From assembly GCA_946481465.1 (NCBI GenBank), contig CAMLOC010000290.1, forward strand, positions 1 to 5,432: a stretch of DNA of 5,432 bases, given 5' to 3'. A program made the position numbers and the translations under genes. Every line of letters starts with the position of its first letter. Within the stretch, counting starts at the first letter, position 1. Shown here piece after piece: positions 4,364-5,432 of this stretch. The notes below the pieces were generated by a model. The model did no database searches. It was not told where the DNA came from and saw only the letters and a list, made by a program, of their open reading frames with translations. This DNA is from an uncultured Shinella sp. GTDB taxonomy: Bacteria; Pseudomonadota; Alphaproteobacteria; Rhizobiales; Rhizobiaceae.

Positions 4364-5432
4364 TTGCCCCCTAGCCTGACCACCCTGACCGACGAAGCCC
4401 TGCTCGCGCTCGACGCGCTGACCGGCCGCGCCACCAATCTCGTCAACCCGTCGATCCGCCTCGGCGTGACAGGTCTTTCGCGCGCGGGGAAGACGGTGTT
4501 CATCTCGTCCCTCGTGCACAACCTGCTGAACGGCGGCCGCCTGCCGCTGTTCGAGGCGGGCCGCTCGGGGCGTGTGTCAAAGATCCGGCTGGAGCCGCAG
4601 CCGGACGACGCCGTGCCGCGCTTCCAGTACGAGGACCATATCCGCGCGCTGGTCGCCGACCGCCTCTGGCCGGATTCGACCCGCGCCATCTCGCAGCTTC
4701 GCCTGACGCTCGACTACGAAAGCGCCTCCGGCTGGGGCCGCCTCCTCTCGCCCGGCCGGCTGTCGATCGACATCGTCGACTATCCCGGCGAATGGCTGCT
4801 CGACCTGCCGCTGCTCGGCCAGGATTTCCGCGCCTTCAGCGCCAACACCGTGGCGCTCGCGCAATCCGGCATCCGCGCGGAACTGGCGCGCGACTGGCTG
4901 GCGCTGTCGGCCACCGTCGACCCCGCCGCCGGGGCCGAGGAAGCGACCGCCCGCATGCTGGCAGACGCCTTCACCGCCTATCTGAAAGCCTGCAAATCCG
5001 ACGAGCGCTCGCTCTCCACCCTGCCGCCCGGCCGTTTCCTGATGCCCGGCGACCTCGAGGGCTCGCCCGCCCTCACCTTCGCCCCGCTGCCCGACCTGCC
5101 GGAGGGCCGCCCGGCCAGGGGCTCGCTGCATGCCATGATGGAGCGCCGCTACGAGGCCTACAAGACGCATGTCGTCCGCCCGTTCTTCCGCGAGCACTTC
5201 GCCCGGCTCGACCGGCAGATCGTTCTGATCGACGCCCTGCAGGCGATCAACCGCGGCGCGGAGGCCGTGCACGACCTGGAACGCGCGCTCGGCGACGTGC
5301 TCGATTGTTTTCGCGCCGGCACGAACAGCTTCCTCTCCTCCTTCGTCACGCGCCGCATCGACCGCATCGTGATCGCCGCCACCAAGGCCGACCACCTGCA
5401 CCACGAGAGCCATGCGCGGCTGGAGGCCGTCA
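4364..5432 (+). CDS. ycjX: YcjX-family P-loop NTPase, N-terminal part (runs off right edge)
   Basis: The 356 visible codons match the YcjX family (formerly DUF463), proteins of about 465-490 residues with a GTPase-like fold, so most of the gene is present. Residues 37-44 (GLSRAGKT) form the Walker A phosphate-binding loop. DIVDYPGEW, with Asp139 to Gly142, is the DxxG-type switch motif followed by a conserved tryptophan. ATKADHL near 339-345 resembles the guanine-specifying TKAD motif. In E. coli ycjX lies beside ycjF near the phage-shock genes and is linked to heat and envelope stress; its molecular role is not settled. A YcjF/DUF697-like membrane protein gene is expected next, beyond the window. 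The start is inferred as TTG 4364, giving MPPSLTTLTDEALLALD, which fits remembered homologues. The purine-rich GGAAAGAG just upstream is a moderate ribosome binding site. The frame stays open upstream, and the ATG at 4348 is out of frame. Confidence 0.9.
   Translation, partial: MPPSLTTLTDEALLALDALTGRATNLVNPSIRLGVTGLSRAGKTVFISSLVHNLLNGGRLPLFEAGRSGRVSKIRLEPQPDDAVPRFQYEDHIRALVADRLWPDSTRAISQLRLTLDYESASGWGRLLSPGRLSIDIVDYPGEWLLDLPLLGQDFRAFSANTVALAQSGIRAELARDWLALSATVDPAAGAEEATARMLADAFTAYLKACKSDERSLSTLPPGRFLMPGDLEGSPALTFAPLPDLPEGRPARGSLHAMMERRYEAYKTHVVRPFFREHFARLDRQIVLIDALQAINRGAEAVHDLERALGDVLDCFRAGTNSFLSSFVTRRIDRIVIAATKADHLHHESHARLEAV

Noticed and set aside
4577..5413. A 278-codon minus-strand frame opposite ycjX
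   Set aside because: It is a shadow of the YcjX coding region, which carries Walker A, DYPGEW and TKAD motifs on the plus strand.

Overview
The window looks like ordinary chromosomal core DNA from a Rhizobiaceae-type alphaproteobacterium (Rhizobium/Ensifer/Shinella-like). The evidence is uniformly high GC with strong G/C third-position bias, a CckA N-terminus and a 139-residue DksA that closely match the rhizobial forms I recall, and promoters resembling the rhizobial CTTGAC-N17-CTATAT pattern. The genus cannot be settled from this sequence alone. I see no mobile element, CRISPR array, tRNA, rRNA or sign of horizontal transfer.

Layout: (1) 1-1382, minus strand: the first 460 codons of cckA, the hybrid histidine kinase at the head of the CckA-ChpT-CtrA cell-cycle phosphorelay; the kinase part lies beyond the left edge. 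(2) 1383-1680: a divergent intergenic region with one GANTC methylation site. (3) 1681-2679, plus: a FliO-like single-pass membrane protein with a long low-complexity tail. (4) 2680-2859: a convergent gap with a strong hairpin terminator that can serve both strands. (5) 2860-3279, minus: dksA, encoding an RNA polymerase secondary-channel regulator that keeps only one of the four zinc-finger cysteines; its promoter sits about 30 bases upstream on an inverted repeat. (6) 3280-3706: a 427-base divergent spacer, unexplained apart from the dksA leader and promoter. (7) 3707-4231, plus: a SixA-type phosphohistidine phosphatase. (8) 4232-4363: a gap with an imperfect hairpin and a candidate promoter. 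(9) 4364-5432, plus: the first 356 codons of a YcjX-family P-loop NTPase that continues past the right edge.

These genes do not form one operon. Strands alternate, and a terminator and separate promoters divide the window into single-gene units. A loose theme is control: cell-cycle phosphorelay signalling (CckA), stringent-response transcription (DksA), protein phosphohistidine turnover (SixA) and an envelope/stress-associated NTPase (YcjX). The FliO-like gene next to cckA is suggestive because the CckA-CtrA pathway controls flagellar genes in many alphaproteobacteria, but a functional link here is only inference.

I did not find a clearly novel system. The points most worth a second look are the degenerate DksA zinc finger, the FliO-like protein divergent from cckA, three consecutive genes that appear to start with TTG, and the inverted repeat over the dksA promoter.
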